A stretch of 64,000 bases of DNA, taken from NCBI GenBank assembly GCA_019359695.1, contig JAHHGV010000009.1:124001-188000 (forward strand), read 5' to 3'. Source of the DNA: Brasilonema angustatum HA4187-MV1 (GTDB taxonomy: Bacteria; Cyanobacteriota; Cyanobacteriia; Cyanobacteriales; Nostocaceae). Below, piece by piece: positions 43,166 through 52,644 of the stretch. A program made the translations under genes and the position numbers. The notes beneath the pieces are model-generated. The model was not told the origin of the DNA and searched no databases. It was given only the letters and a program-made list of their open reading frames with translations. The stretch's first letter is position 1; every line of letters begins with the position of its first letter.

Positions 43166-45082
43166 TTAGTTTGCTAAATCTATTGACAGAATCCGCACTT
43201 TGCTTTGTAAGTCTAGTGAACTGGCGAACGTAGTTGGCGTCTGTCTGGTGTTAAAGTCGTAACGTCGCCCAACCTCGCGCCCCAACCTTTGCATATACGT
43301 TTGTAAGTTTATAGCGCCGTCGCTTGTGCGTAAGGCTTTCGATGGGTTTTTAATGAGTTTGTTGAGTAGTCCCCTACCACCGAAAACAGCTGCTGCTACG
43401 TATTCAACACCTCTATTTAGGTGACGTTTGATGTGCGGTCTGCTTAAATACTTTTCGACGTACGTCATCTGTCTTTCTGGTGGTAACGAAAGTATCCGTC
43501 TAAGCGTCGTACCAAACTCTTGGGCGTCATCTGTGCCAAAACCTATCAAACCTCCGTACCCACACGAGTTAGTCTTGTGGAACTCTCTCGGGTTGAAGTT
43601 AGTTTCAACGGCGATAACGTCTGCTATCCATGAGCCAGGAATACCGAGTTTGTTAGCGGTAGTGTTTATCGCTCGTCGGAAGGCAACGTTTTTGTGAAGA
43701 TACGCGTAGCCATGTGTATTGTCTATGTTGTTTTCCGGGTAAGCAATGTTTGGAACGTACCCTTTTTTTGCAGGCACTTGAAAATTAAACCACTGTTGTG
43801 TTGAATCTGAATAACCCGATTGGTTCTGATTTTCAACATTGTCGTTAAGCATGTATGAACTCTTGCCCATTTTTGGGACGTTTTCACCATTTTTTTCTTG
43901 TCTTTTTATGATGTTGAAGTTGTATTGCCAACTGTTTGTCTTACCGATAGCTTTTCGAGCAACACTACTAGTTGTGTTTAAGCCAGCAAAAGACTCAATA
44001 GGATCTTCTACACTGTCGTTTCCGTCGAAGGTGTTTGCTTTTGGTATTTTCCAGTGAAGATGCTCACCAGACGAATGTTCTGTACTGCCGACTTGGCTTA
44101 AGTTTGCTTGCTGCGTTAGGCTTTGTGTTTCTTGTTCCGCAACTTTTGGTTTTAGGGGGAATGTTTTCTTTAGTTGCGCTTGAGGTTTATTTAAGCGGTA
44201 GGGAGTGTATTTCTCTGCTATCGTGTTGATTCTCATCTGAAGAAGCGTCGCCTGTTCCTCGTACCTCAGAACTAACTGTTGCAAAGCCCCGGTGTACTGT
44301 TGCGCTTGCTCTTTGGTTAGACCTTGAGACGGTATGTTGAACCCCTCAATCTTTAGCGCTTGTTGTACACTTTCGTCCTTTGAGTTCCGCACGAGCCATT
44401 CGACGCCATTGACGTTAATATCGCCAATATTTTGGCGAAGGCTGTTTAACTCTAGCTGTATCTGCTGTTGCTCTTTGATGTCGCCAGAATACTCGGGAAC
44501 CACACCAACAGGGTTCCCCTGTATCTGTTTGTGAATGGAGTCGTTCTCTATTTGCTGTCCAAGCTTTGCGTTTGTGATTAACTTCCTAGCAAAAACTTCT
44601 GTGCTTTGGTTAGAGAACTTCTGTATTTTTGCCTCGTTAACTAACTTGGCTTGTTGTATCTTGCGGATCTTGTCAATAGGCTGTATGTTGTGCTCTAGAA
44701 GTTTTTGCGCTTCGTAAGGTGTGGAGTCTTGTAGTGTTGAGGGGACTTGCAACCCTTTGCGCGCGATCGCCCGTATATGCCCAGAGGGTTTTCCTCCAGA
44801 AAACCCTCTCCCTGAGCGAAGCTCAGGGCAAGATGCTGGAGGCATCTTGGGGCATAGGGCAGGCGAAGCCATCGCTTGTGCTTGAGCGCTAGTCGTTTGT
44901 TGTGCATCAATCGATTGACGTATCGCCGCGTTCTCTTGACTAAAGGTTTGTTGTGTCTTACCTAAAAGTTCCTGGTTTTGTTCTAGTCCATCAGCTAACG
45001 CCTGGTTAGCCACGTTAAACTTAGCTTGAATCTTATTCTGTAGGGCATTGTTTTGCCCTAGTAATTCGAGTGGAGCCGCCAT
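43166..45082 (-). CDS. Coiled-coil protein with C-terminal lysozyme-like (SLT-type) domain
   Basis: ATG 45082 is chosen since GGGAGAG precedes it; the frame extends 36 codons further upstream. The 638-residue product has a long Gln-rich helical N-terminal part, a low-complexity middle, and a C-terminal domain (about 490-600) resembling lytic transglycosylase folds: GIPGSWIADVIAVETNFNP with a candidate catalytic Glu, then SCGYGGLIGFG. Such combinations occur in phage tail or contractile-injection proteins and in cell wall proteins. There is no signal peptide. Around residues 70-110 the coding sequence is interrupted by an in-frame hairpin-repeat cluster. No phage genes are nearby, so a specific role is not proposed. 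Confidence 0.65.
   Translation of the reverse strand: MAAPLELLGQNNALQNKIQAKFNVANQALADGLEQNQELLGKTQQTFSQENAAIRQSIDAQQTTSAQAQAMASPALCPKMPPASCPELRSGRGFSGGKPSGHIRAIARKGLQVPSTLQDSTPYEAQKLLEHNIQPIDKIRKIQQAKLVNEAKIQKFSNQSTEVFARKLITNAKLGQQIENDSIHKQIQGNPVGVVPEYSGDIKEQQQIQLELNSLRQNIGDINVNGVEWLVRNSKDESVQQALKIEGFNIPSQGLTKEQAQQYTGALQQLVLRYEEQATLLQMRINTIAEKYTPYRLNKPQAQLKKTFPLKPKVAEQETQSLTQQANLSQVGSTEHSSGEHLHWKIPKANTFDGNDSVEDPIESFAGLNTTSSVARKAIGKTNSWQYNFNIIKRQEKNGENVPKMGKSSYMLNDNVENQNQSGYSDSTQQWFNFQVPAKKGYVPNIAYPENNIDNTHGYAYLHKNVAFRRAINTTANKLGIPGSWIADVIAVETNFNPREFHKTNSCGYGGLIGFGTDDAQEFGTTLRRILSLPPERQMTYVEKYLSRPHIKRHLNRGVEYVAAAVFGGRGLLNKLIKNPSKALRTSDGAINLQTYMQRLGREVGRRYDFNTRQTPTTFASSLDLQSKVRILSIDLAN
44766..44872 (-). 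repeat. Hairpin-repeat cluster inside the SLT-type gene
   Basis: Three adjacent perfect inverted repeats lie in frame: AGAGGGTTTTC/GAAAACCCTCT (44783-44809), CCCTGAGC/GCTCAGGG (44810-44828) and AGATGC/GCATCT (44831-44847), framed by TATGCCC and GGGCATA. They encode about 36 residues of unlikely composition (CPKMPPASCPELRSG). Confidence 0.85.
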
Positions 45083-45419
45083 TACTTCTCTCCCTGTAAT
45101 GAAAAGTAGTTGGTTAAAGTCAAACTGCCAGTTGGCGAGTACGTAGAAAATAACGAAAAACGATTTGGTGATGCTTTGAAGTACCTGCATTTGGCGGCTT
45201 ACGCTTATTTTTGTGTAAATAAACTTTCGCGGAAATATTATCGGTAACTATTGTAAAGGATTATACGGCTTTTTCCTATACTAAGTAATCCACTGTGTTC
45301 TTCTTGCCACCACTTTTTAAAGTCAATGCCCTGAGTCCTTACGGACACAGAAGTTTGTAACGGGCAGGGGGTAAGCTTGTTTTAGATAAAATAGGGAATG
45401 ACTAATAATTAATGCAAAA

Positions 45420-45836
45420 ATGACTGACTACCAAAAGCTACTGAGGATTTCTACGACTGGCAAATCTTTGCATAATATTACCCGAAAAGTTGAAGATACA
45501 GTCGCTGAATCAGGTGTTGAAACTGGACTATGTGTTCTGTTTTTGCGCCACACCTCAGCCAGTTTGCTGATTCAAGAAAATGCTGATCCAGATGTCCTGA
45601 AAGATTTAGCCAATTTTATGGCAAAACTCGTACCAGAATCGGCTCAGTACATCCACGATACTGAAGGTCCTGATGATATGCCAGCACATATCCGTACAGT
45701 TTTGACTCATACTTCAGAAATTATTCCGATCAATAGAGGTCACTTAGTACTGGGAACTTGGCAAGGAATTTATATTTGGGAACATAGGCAAAGAAATCAC
45801 GCAAGAGAACTGGTTATTCATATCTCTGGGTCGTGA
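45420..45836 (+). CDS. YjbQ family protein (UPF0047, secondary thiamine-phosphate synthase type)
   Basis: The 138-residue protein has the family motifs LRHTSASLLIQENADP (residues about 41-56) and GTWQGIYIWEHRQRNH (about 114-129), with conserved His and Asp that bind metal. Members form small trimeric barrels; E. coli YjbQ shows weak thiamine-phosphate synthase activity, but the main role is uncertain. It is cytoplasmic. The gene follows a divergent promoter region with the SLT-type gene. Confidence 0.92.
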   Translation: MTDYQKLLRISTTGKSLHNITRKVEDTVAESGVETGLCVLFLRHTSASLLIQENADPDVLKDLANFMAKLVPESAQYIHDTEGPDDMPAHIRTVLTHTSEIIPINRGHLVLGTWQGIYIWEHRQRNHARELVIHISGS

Positions 45837-45918
45837 ACATAACCTTGAATAGGGAACAGGGAAGATAAATTCTACCTAGCTTCGCAAAAATCAGATAGAA
45901 ATCCTATAGTTTAAAACT

Positions 45919-45961
45919 AGTGACCAATGACCAATGACTAATGACCAATGACTAATGACTA
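45919..45961 (+). repeat. Heptamer-type repeat directly before the Nif3-like gene
   Basis: About six degenerate heptamers AATGAC(C/T) run up to the ATG at 45962. The array forms the 5' leader and covers the expected ribosome site, which is not otherwise visible. Confidence 0.8.
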
Positions 45962-46762
45962 ATGAAAATAGCTGATTTCATAACCTGGTTTGAAAAATGG
46001 GCAGACCCAGCTTGGCAAGAAAGCTGGGATAATTGTGGCTGGCAAATTGAGCCAGGAGTATTGCAAGAAAATGCACGGGTTTTGGTGTGTTTGACACCAA
46101 CTTTGGCTGTGATGCAAGAAGCGATCGCATCCCAAAAAGCTGGTATCCCCGTCAATCTGATTTTTGCCCACCATCCTTTGATTTTCAGTCCCCCCAAGTC
46201 CTTACGTTGTGGCGACGCCATCGGCGAAATGGCACAGTTAGCGTTTACCCACAATATTGGTATTTACACTGCTCATACAAATTTCGACCAAGTAGATGAT
46301 GGAACTGCTGACGTTTTGGCTCAAATTCTAGAACTCAAAGAAGTCTCTCCTGTTGTACCCACTCAAGCAGGATTAGGATATGGGCGCGTTGGAAATTTAA
46401 AGCACTCCATTGCTTTAAAAGAGTTACTCACAATCATTCAAACTCGACTTGCGCCTTCTCATCTGATTTCCTCTCCAGTGGTAGATTTAAAGCAGGCGAT
46501 TTCCCGAGTTGCTGTTTTGGGTGGTTCAGGAGCCAGTTTTCTTTCAGCGGTTGTAAAAACAGGTGCTCAAGCCTACTTGACTTCTGACTGTAAGTTCCAT
46601 CAGTTTCAGGAAAGCCGTGATCGCGGTGTGATTTTGATTGACGCCGGACATTACGCTACAGAACGTCCAGCGTGCGATCGCCTCGTGCAAAAGTTTCAGG
46701 ATTTAAATTTAGATTGGGTACAGCTAAGTCAACAAGATGAGGATTTTAGATTGCTTTTTTAA
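45962..46762 (+). CDS. Nif3-like dinuclear metal center protein
   Basis: The 266-residue protein has the NIF3 family metal-binding residues in IFAHHPLIF (the His pair, about 68-76), YTAHTNFDQ, and near the C-terminus DAGHYATERPAC. It is of the short bacterial form without the inserted PII-like domain. Members form hexameric toroids with two metals; the activity is not settled (annotated as GTP cyclohydrolase type 2 in some databases). It probably acts in the cytoplasm. Confidence 0.92.
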   Translation: MKIADFITWFEKWADPAWQESWDNCGWQIEPGVLQENARVLVCLTPTLAVMQEAIASQKAGIPVNLIFAHHPLIFSPPKSLRCGDAIGEMAQLAFTHNIGIYTAHTNFDQVDDGTADVLAQILELKEVSPVVPTQAGLGYGRVGNLKHSIALKELLTIIQTRLAPSHLISSPVVDLKQAISRVAVLGGSGASFLSAVVKTGAQAYLTSDCKFHQFQESRDRGVILIDAGHYATERPACDRLVQKFQDLNLDWVQLSQQDEDFRLLF

Positions 46763-47420
46763 TTTTGATAAACAAAACTGATAGCAGCAAAAGTGTCAAA
46801 GTGCTTCGGGCTGGGGCTCACGGGTGTAAAGGGATAGGAATATAAATGCATTTTCCCTACACCCCTACACCCCTACACCCCTAGTTCCGGTCAAGCAAGC
46901 TTTGTGTGGCTGAGGTTAATATCGAGCAAAGAATTTAAACTTCAGCTGTTGTTGTTTAAAACCATCAAGGTTACAAGAGAATAAGCTAAGATCAAGTACA
47001 TAGGGGTAAAAGTAAAGCAAAGTCCCCGGACTTCCCCACGAAGTCAAGGACTACAAGTAGGCAATTCAAACAACCGCAACTAACGTTTGTTTTGGAGTAT
47101 AAAATATTACATAATGGTTGTTACCACTCACCAATTTATCTTGTCTTTGCCAGGAAAAATCCCGAAATCTGTGACTTCTATGAAGTAAACATTTTTTGAA
47201 TGACCCGACAAAAATGAAGTTTAGCTGGTGCAGTAACCGTGAACTTTTTAGCCCAAAAAGCTGACAAAGCAGACAAAGAAAAACGAGTTTCTGGTTTGGG
47301 TCAAGAAAAATACCTTGACTTGGTTCGGTCAACGAACCATAAAGGGGTATTATATGCTGGGGGAAAAGCCCAGATGTTGTTGACAGATTTAACTTAAGTA
47401 TAAAAAGGCAGAAGCAGTAG
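46763..47420 (+). other. Intergenic region, 658 bp, with short repeats and a possible small ORF
   Basis: The region has an 8-bp array (ACCCCTAC, about four copies near 46858-46884). A plus-strand frame at 47239-47397 starts with GTG and encodes 52 residues (FLAQKADKADKEKRVSGLGQ and on) with protein-like composition, but it has no ribosome site and I do not recognise it. The minus-strand frame over the same place has no support. The 5' region of the downstream gene contains a CTGGGGGAAAAGCCCAG hairpin at 47357-47373. Confidence 0.35.
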
Positions 47421-47732
47421 ATGCTACACCGCAAGATTTATCAATTGTGTTGCGACGGGCGGGAGGTCTGTGTGTTCTTGCGGGACCAACAACGCTGGAT
47501 CGAGCGTGCCCGCATCCTTGATATAGAGGGAGATTTGGTCACCCTACGTTATGAAACAGAAGAAGAAGACGAAGTTTGTTCTTGGGAGGAAATGGTTCGC
47601 CTTGAAAGTATTGGTGCTGTAACGCAAAAATTAGCTTCAGTGCCACGCGGCAATGTAGAACCTCTTTTAACTGAAGACTGTCCAGAAGCTGAGCGTATCC
47701 GTAATCGTTTCACTGATTCAAACCCAGAGTAA
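47421..47732 (+). CDS. Conserved cyanobacterial protein, likely DUF6679 family
   Basis: The 103-residue protein begins MLHRKIYQLCCDGREVCVFL and contains a Glu-rich region (RYETEEEDEVCSWEEMVRLE). I know near-identical proteins from many cyanobacteria as hypothetical; I believe the family name is DUF6679. No membrane helix or catalytic motif is present. The high conservation points to a core function. It is monocistronic; the next gene is convergent. Confidence 0.75.
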   Translation: MLHRKIYQLCCDGREVCVFLRDQQRWIERARILDIEGDLVTLRYETEEEDEVCSWEEMVRLESIGAVTQKLASVPRGNVEPLLTEDCPEAERIRNRFTDSNPE

Positions 47733-47863
47733 TCAGTGCTGAGGGTTCAGTCCTTGTACTGGGATAACCCAAAGGTAGGCAACACTTAAGTGTTGAGTAA
47801 AATTTAGGAAATTCGCACGCCAATCACTCAGCACTTATCTGTTGAAACTCACAGACTGAGCAT

Positions 47864-49540
47864 TCAAGACTCAGGACTCTTTTCGATGTTACGTTCAAAT
47901 GCAGGGCAGTAACCTTCAAGGGTGACTTTGAAATTATACAGTGGGGACGCAGGATTCCAACACCTCTGTCCCCTTTGATGTCGGCAAGTACCGCAGCAAT
48001 CAATATCAGACCAGGTAAAGCGATCGCTATTTTGGTTCAGCAGTTCTCTTTGCGATAGTCCGCGTAATACCAGATCTTCGCCTTGCCATCGGGCTTCAAT
48101 TAAACCTGTGTCCGCAAAGTGTCGCCACCGGGGGTCGGCAGTGATTGCATCGGGTAGGGTGATTGTGACTACAGTTCCTAATTCCGTCAGTTCGCCTTCA
48201 TAATTTGTTTCTGGGGCAGCTGGTTGTAAAAATGTTTCACCAATAGGCAGATCCACAAGTGTGCCAGCTGCCGGAGAATGCAAATGATAACGATTCTGTA
48301 ACTCTTCTAGGCTTGTTAGGTCTGCTAAGTAAGCAGGAGAACCGTGGACGAAAATAACGTGCTGCGGTCGCAAATTATGAATGAGTTGGGTTGTTCCAGG
48401 ACCGTCACTATGCTGAGCAAGAAGATAGGTTTCAACGGTGGTTACTCGTGAGTATTGGTCGTTAATTTTTATATTGGTTTTTTCTGGAACAAGGGTGAGC
48501 CAATAGGCAGTACCTTTTTGGCAGTATTCGTTTAAATCAGCTGTGGAGTCAGTAAGGATAATACAAGGGCTGCTAACATCAGGGAGCTGTTGTGGCTGCA
48601 TTCGCCGCACACGTGGGCGTATCCGTTCATCCCAAAATAAGGGTTGATGGCGAGCAAAGTTTTGTACCGAGGGGGGAAGATGGGATAGCAATTCCAGGTA
48701 AGCGTCACATCCAACAGCGACACTACCATCAACCCAGATATCTAAATCTCTTCCTGTGAAATGGTGATGACTGCGTAAAAGCATCAGCAGCTCTTGACCG
48801 AGTCCCAAAGTTGGTGTAGGAAGTAGCACAGAGCAACGCTCTGCGATCGCTCGGTTAATTCTCTCAGCAAGTTGATTTTCTTGAGTCCGGCGGTGGGGAT
48901 GACGGGAAGTTCCATAGCTTCCTTCAATAATCAGCACATCCAACTCTATTCCCCGCAATTCTTCCAAACGTAAACCTTCTACAAGCCGCGAATTGGATAA
49001 AAAAAAGTCGCCCGTATACAGTAGCCTGTAAGAGCGCTCTTTTGTGGTATACGTGAGTAGAATTGCTACCGCCCCTGGTAGGTGACCTGCAGGAATTATT
49101 TGTGCTACCAGACCATCTTTGAATTCTACTGGCGATCGCAATGGCAGTGCTTGACAAAATGATGGTACTTCCTGGGGATCTTGCTCCTGCCAATTTAGAG
49201 GCAGCAACTTGCTAGTCACTTCGCTGGCGTATATTGGTAGCAGCGGAAATGCCTTATGCAGAGCTAACAACCCTCTGGCATGGTCTGGATGCGCATGACT
49301 CACCAAGACGAAATCTGCTGGTAAGGGCGAACTTCCTCCTCGACGTGCGAATTTTTGAAATCTGTTCACTAGAGTTGAGATATCCGCCAAACCACAGTCA
49401 AGCAAAATGCGATGTGGTCCCATCCGTATTAATAGACAAACACCCTCATCATCGTGATGAACCCCAAAAGGCAAACATTCTAGTTCACTCGCCGTCTCCC
49501 CCGCATCAAATCTGGAGGATACTGACAGGCGATCGCTCAT
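47864..49540 (-). CDS. MBL-fold hydrolase of the beta-CASP/RNA-processing type
   Basis: The 558-residue protein has the metallo-beta-lactamase signature VSHAHPDHARGLLALH (about residues 75-90), a later zinc ligand region (IIPAGHLPGAV, TGDFF) and a beta-CASP-like middle with ILTDSTAD and VFVHGSPAYLADL. The C-terminal 50 residues carry a cysteine cluster (CCGTCRHQRGQRCWNP ... YCPAFE), a cyanobacterial addition that may bind zinc or iron. Enzymes of this type cut RNA or act as CPSF-like nucleases; substrate here is unknown. Confidence 0.85.
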   Translation of the reverse strand: MSDRLSVSSRFDAGETASELECLPFGVHHDDEGVCLLIRMGPHRILLDCGLADISTLVNRFQKFARRGGSSPLPADFVLVSHAHPDHARGLLALHKAFPLLPIYASEVTSKLLPLNWQEQDPQEVPSFCQALPLRSPVEFKDGLVAQIIPAGHLPGAVAILLTYTTKERSYRLLYTGDFFLSNSRLVEGLRLEELRGIELDVLIIEGSYGTSRHPHRRTQENQLAERINRAIAERCSVLLPTPTLGLGQELLMLLRSHHHFTGRDLDIWVDGSVAVGCDAYLELLSHLPPSVQNFARHQPLFWDERIRPRVRRMQPQQLPDVSSPCIILTDSTADLNEYCQKGTAYWLTLVPEKTNIKINDQYSRVTTVETYLLAQHSDGPGTTQLIHNLRPQHVIFVHGSPAYLADLTSLEELQNRYHLHSPAAGTLVDLPIGETFLQPAAPETNYEGELTELGTVVTITLPDAITADPRWRHFADTGLIEARWQGEDLVLRGLSQRELLNQNSDRFTWSDIDCCGTCRHQRGQRCWNPASPLYNFKVTLEGYCPAFERNIEKSPES

Positions 49541-49644
49541 GCTCTTTTCCCCTCTCAGCTCATTTTTATGGACATTTGCCTAATGGGTAACAAAAATACT
49601 TCTAAGTTACGGACTAGGGGCGGTGCTGATTGTTTTTTGTGACT

Positions 49645-49767
49645 TCAGTGGGCGGAGCCATTGCCATGATAGTTATCTGAATCGTAGAATCCATTTTTCG
49701 TACCAAAAAACAAGCACGAAACTGTGAAGACAATTGTCAGTGCAGCTAAAACCAGCTTTACATCCAT
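49645..49767 (-). CDS. Small single-pass membrane protein (40 residues)
   Basis: ATG 49767 is chosen because the first 20 codons of the longer frame are atypical. The 40-residue protein is one membrane helix (LVLAALTIVFTVSCLFFG) followed by a polar tail (TKNGFYDSDNYHGNGSAH). I recall similar tiny proteins as conserved hypotheticals in cyanobacteria. It could be a subunit of a thylakoid complex; that is speculation. An AAGGG-type site lies about 12 bases upstream. Confidence 0.6.
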   Translation of the reverse strand: MDVKLVLAALTIVFTVSCLFFGTKNGFYDSDNYHGNGSAH

Positions 49768-49940
49768 GTGTTTGTTGCCCTTTATGAAAGACTTTCTGAT
49801 TTTAATTGAGTGATTTCTATATCTCAAGAAATCCCCAGAAAATCTTTATCTACTATTGTTTATGAAAATTATGATATAAGTAAATATACTTTTTACAAAT
49901 ATTATTATAAGACTTGTGTGAGACTGATTTTGGACTACGG

Positions 49941-50711
49941 CTAAAACTTATAACTCAAAACTTGAATTATAGTCTTCTCCGGCAATTTACCAGAGCTGAC
50001 AGTAATCGTGTCACTACTGCTAGAACGTACTGTCATTCCGTTCATGAGTTTTAGGAAGTCATCCAAAGGTGATATATCGCAGTTTGCAGCATCTGCTGCT
50101 TGTGTGCGGTAATGGGTAGGAATCACTATTTTGGGATTGAGGGTTTGAATTGCAAGTCTGGCTTCTTCAGGATTATAGGCTTTTGCACCTCCTCCTACAG
50201 GCACTAACGCCACATCAGGACGCCCCATAAGGATTTTTTGTTCAATGGAAATGGGTGCTGCAGCTCCTCCCAAATGAAGGATATTAATTCCCGCTTGCTT
50301 CCAAAGCCAGGCCGTATTTACACCAAATTGCCTGCCACCTTTACGGTCATGGTTTATGGGGATTCCCTGGAACTTAATGTTATTAAACTCGTAAGCTCCC
50401 GCTTCATACATAAGCTTTGGATTTCCAACAAGGTCTTCTACAGCACCTTCATCTAGCAATTGACTGCTAATCAGAGCTAAATCAGCCGCAACCTTGGGCA
50501 CACGATAACGAGCGGTACAGCCAACTGCCCGAAAAGGATTCGTGAGAATTTTGACTCCGCCACCAGTAAATAAAAAGCTAGTATGACCGAGCCACTGAAT
50601 TGATAATGAACCGCCAGATTGGGCATTAGCTTGAAGGGAGGAACCCAAGCTCGTAACTAATGTTGTTGTTAATCCGGCTCCTGCATAGCCCAATAACTGT
50701 CGTCGTTTCAT
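49941..50711 (-). CDS. Exported MBL-fold (UlaG-like) hydrolase with Tat-type signal
   Basis: The 256-residue protein starts with KRRQLLGYAGAGLTTTLVTS, a twin-arginine-like signal with cleavage near ANAQ. The fold is recognised by WLGHTSFLF, then INHDR and PTHYRTQ, which take the positions of zinc ligands in UlaG-like MBL proteins (the HXHXDH signature is incomplete). It is probably periplasmic or thylakoid lumenal. Substrate unknown. Confidence 0.8.
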   Translation of the reverse strand: MKRRQLLGYAGAGLTTTLVTSLGSSLQANAQSGGSLSIQWLGHTSFLFTGGGVKILTNPFRAVGCTARYRVPKVAADLALISSQLLDEGAVEDLVGNPKLMYEAGAYEFNNIKFQGIPINHDRKGGRQFGVNTAWLWKQAGINILHLGGAAAPISIEQKILMGRPDVALVPVGGGAKAYNPEEARLAIQTLNPKIVIPTHYRTQAADAANCDISPLDDFLKLMNGMTVRSSSSDTITVSSGKLPEKTIIQVLSYKF

Positions 50712-51144
50712 GAATTCTTCTCTCTAGACCGCAATTGTTCTGTAAAAGTTTTGCAGTAGTTGCTTGCTTGAAGTTCTCAGGACACTTTCACGTTAAATGA
50801 AACTGGACGCCCTCAATATGAGGATAGTTCCAGTGTCACACCTTTATAAGTGTGCCATCCTTAATTCAAGCAGTGATTTCTAGCACATTTGGACAAGTGT
50901 CACACGAAATCACTAAACTATGATACCTGGTTGCGGTCATCGGAGTTTCTATTTGGGCGAAAATTCCCACGCCTGTATGATACAGGTAAAACTATCGTAG
51001 TTACCGTCGATAACTATTATTAAAAGTTGTTATTTGTTATTATTTCTGGTTTCTAGCAATTAAGATAATTGCGAGTAATTCTCATGACTCAGATTTTCAT
51101 CTTTAGTTTCAGTCATCTTGAAAAAAGACACTTCTGCCCAGCAC
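50712..51144. other. Intergenic region, 433 bp
   Basis: AT-rich spacer with TTATTATT-type runs near 51020-51050. No gene, RNA or strong repeat is supported; the plus-strand frame over its end has only composition of chance. Confidence 0.4.
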
Positions 51145-51624
51145 TTAGGATGATACAGATGCCAACACTAAAGCTAACAGGGGAGGAAGTAAAAGTGTAC
51201 CAGCCACTATCACTGCTACCAAAGCAGAGACAAGCACAGCAGCAGCAGCGCAGTCTTTAGCAATTTTTGCCAACTCATGGTAGGTCTGTTTAACTGTTAA
51301 GTCCACAATTGACTCGATCGCCGTATTCAGCAACTCCAACGCCAAAACTAAACCGCTCGTTAGTCCAATCACAGCGATTTCTACAGATTTAAGATGCAAG
51401 AAAATGCTCAAGGTAATTGCCAAAGTACCAACACAAACATGAATGCGAAAATTACGTTGTGTTTGAAAAGCGTAGCTAATTCCGCACCAAGCATACTTAA
51501 AACTGACAAATAAATTAGAGGCAACTTGCCACGATAATTGACGTTGGCTACTAACAACCGTTTCTAAGCAGTCCGGTACTGGCGGCAGCGAAGCTTTTGG
51601 TGGAGATGAGACTTGTTGAGACAT
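51145..51624 (-). CDS. Diacylglycerol kinase family protein (DgkA type)
   Basis: The start is set at ATG 51624 (MSQQVSSPP), since the frame before it is short and atypical. The 159-residue protein has an N-terminal extension of about 45 residues and a three-helix membrane domain with the DgkA signature ALELLNTAIESIVDL (catalytic Glu) and AKDCAAAAVLVSAL. Members phosphorylate lipids such as diacylglycerol or undecaprenol. A C-terminal hydrophobic helix follows. It is in the same direction as, and 141 bp from, ybeY, a pair often adjacent in bacteria. Confidence 0.9.
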   Translation of the reverse strand: MSQQVSSPPKASLPPVPDCLETVVSSQRQLSWQVASNLFVSFKYAWCGISYAFQTQRNFRIHVCVGTLAITLSIFLHLKSVEIAVIGLTSGLVLALELLNTAIESIVDLTVKQTYHELAKIAKDCAAAAVLVSALVAVIVAGTLLLPPLLALVLASVSS

Positions 51625-51765
51625 AAGTGTAAAGACCAAACAGCAGAGTAGGTGGGGAACAGACAGCAGATGTTAGGAGAATAGTGCACTTATTAGCAAT
51701 TTGTAACAGAAAAATATCAAATATTAAATACAGAATAACACTTAGATTCTAATGGTAAGTCATTG

Positions 51766-52293
51766 CTATTCAAAGTCAGTGTCAATACCTATCGCCTTCA
51801 GTAATATGACTTGTTGCTTAAGCATTTGGCTCAAACTTTGTTCATCAGGATGATCCCAACCCAAAAGATGCAGTAACCCATGAGCTGCTAACCAAGCGAG
51901 CTCTGTTGGCAAAGGATGTTCTTGCTGTTGAGCTTGCTGCTGAGCAGTTTCGACAGAAATAACAATATCACCGAGATACAACGATTCTTGAGTGTCTATT
52001 TCTGTCAGTTCAGGGCTATCTACCTCTAGTGCTGCAAAAGATAAAACGTCTGTCGGTTTATTTTGATGACGATACTGCTGGTTGAGTGTCATAATTTCAC
52101 AGTTGTCTGTTAAACGTAGTCCAACTTCATAAGTAGGCGCTAAAGAAATACTCGGCTGTAGTATTTCTAACCAACACTCAAACCAGTCTTCCCAAGTTTC
52201 AGCAGTTATATGGGCGTCCTTTTCTCCAGAGCGAAGAGCTTCTGGCTGGGATGATTCATGATAATAGTCCTGCACATACAGTTCAACTCGCAC
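51766..52293 (-). CDS. ybeY: rRNA maturation RNase YbeY
   Basis: The 175-residue protein has the metal-binding motif HGLLHLLGWDHPDEQ (H-x3-H-x5-H) near residues 137-151, and the family motif LNQQYRHQNKPTDVLSF. YbeY takes part in 16S rRNA 3' end maturation and ribosome quality control. The start codon is GTG 52293. It lies upstream of the DgkA-type gene, the usual bacterial neighbour. Confidence 0.96.
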   Translation of the reverse strand: MRVELYVQDYYHESSQPEALRSGEKDAHITAETWEDWFECWLEILQPSISLAPTYEVGLRLTDNCEIMTLNQQYRHQNKPTDVLSFAALEVDSPELTEIDTQESLYLGDIVISVETAQQQAQQQEHPLPTELAWLAAHGLLHLLGWDHPDEQSLSQMLKQQVILLKAIGIDTDFE

Positions 52294-52333
52294 CAGCTAC
52301 AAAGTCTCCTAAGCCCACGTATAAATTTCATCC

Positions 52334-52489
52334 TTAGCGAGTGAGGTAAGCCAGACCTACTAGTACTGCTAAAAGACCTACTATCGTTAATACAAAATGC
52401 TTCAAAGAGGTCAGACGCTTTTGCACCATGTTTCGCATGGCGAGTTTGACGTAGGAAGGTTGAGGTTCTGTAGAACGAGAGTCACTCAT
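52334..52489 (-). CDS. DUF3285 family small membrane protein (51 residues)
   Basis: A 51-codon frame encodes MSDSRSTEPQPSYVKLAMRN, a basic region (MVQKRLTSLKHF) and a C-terminal membrane helix (VLTIVGLLAVLVGLAYLTR). This matches the DUF3285 proteins of cyanobacteria in length and motif (PSYVKLAMRNMV). Function unknown. It stands 40 bp upstream of ybeY on the same strand and may be cotranscribed with it. Confidence 0.85.
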   Translation of the reverse strand: MSDSRSTEPQPSYVKLAMRNMVQKRLTSLKHFVLTIVGLLAVLVGLAYLTR

Positions 52490-52644
52490 AATGATGATTT
52501 GTTAACAAACTCTTCTCATAATGTAACAGTTCTTATAGCACCAAGTTGCCATTGTGCCCCCTTTGGAAAGGAGTGAAGCAGGGAGGGAAACACCGAACAA
52601 AGGATTTATTCCCACACTCCCACACTTTCTCTTGCTGATTCTAA

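Noticed and set aside
47066-47434. Minus-strand 122-residue frame
   Set aside because: Cys/Leu/Phe-rich chance composition, no ribosome site, overlaps the 5' region of the plus-strand gene.
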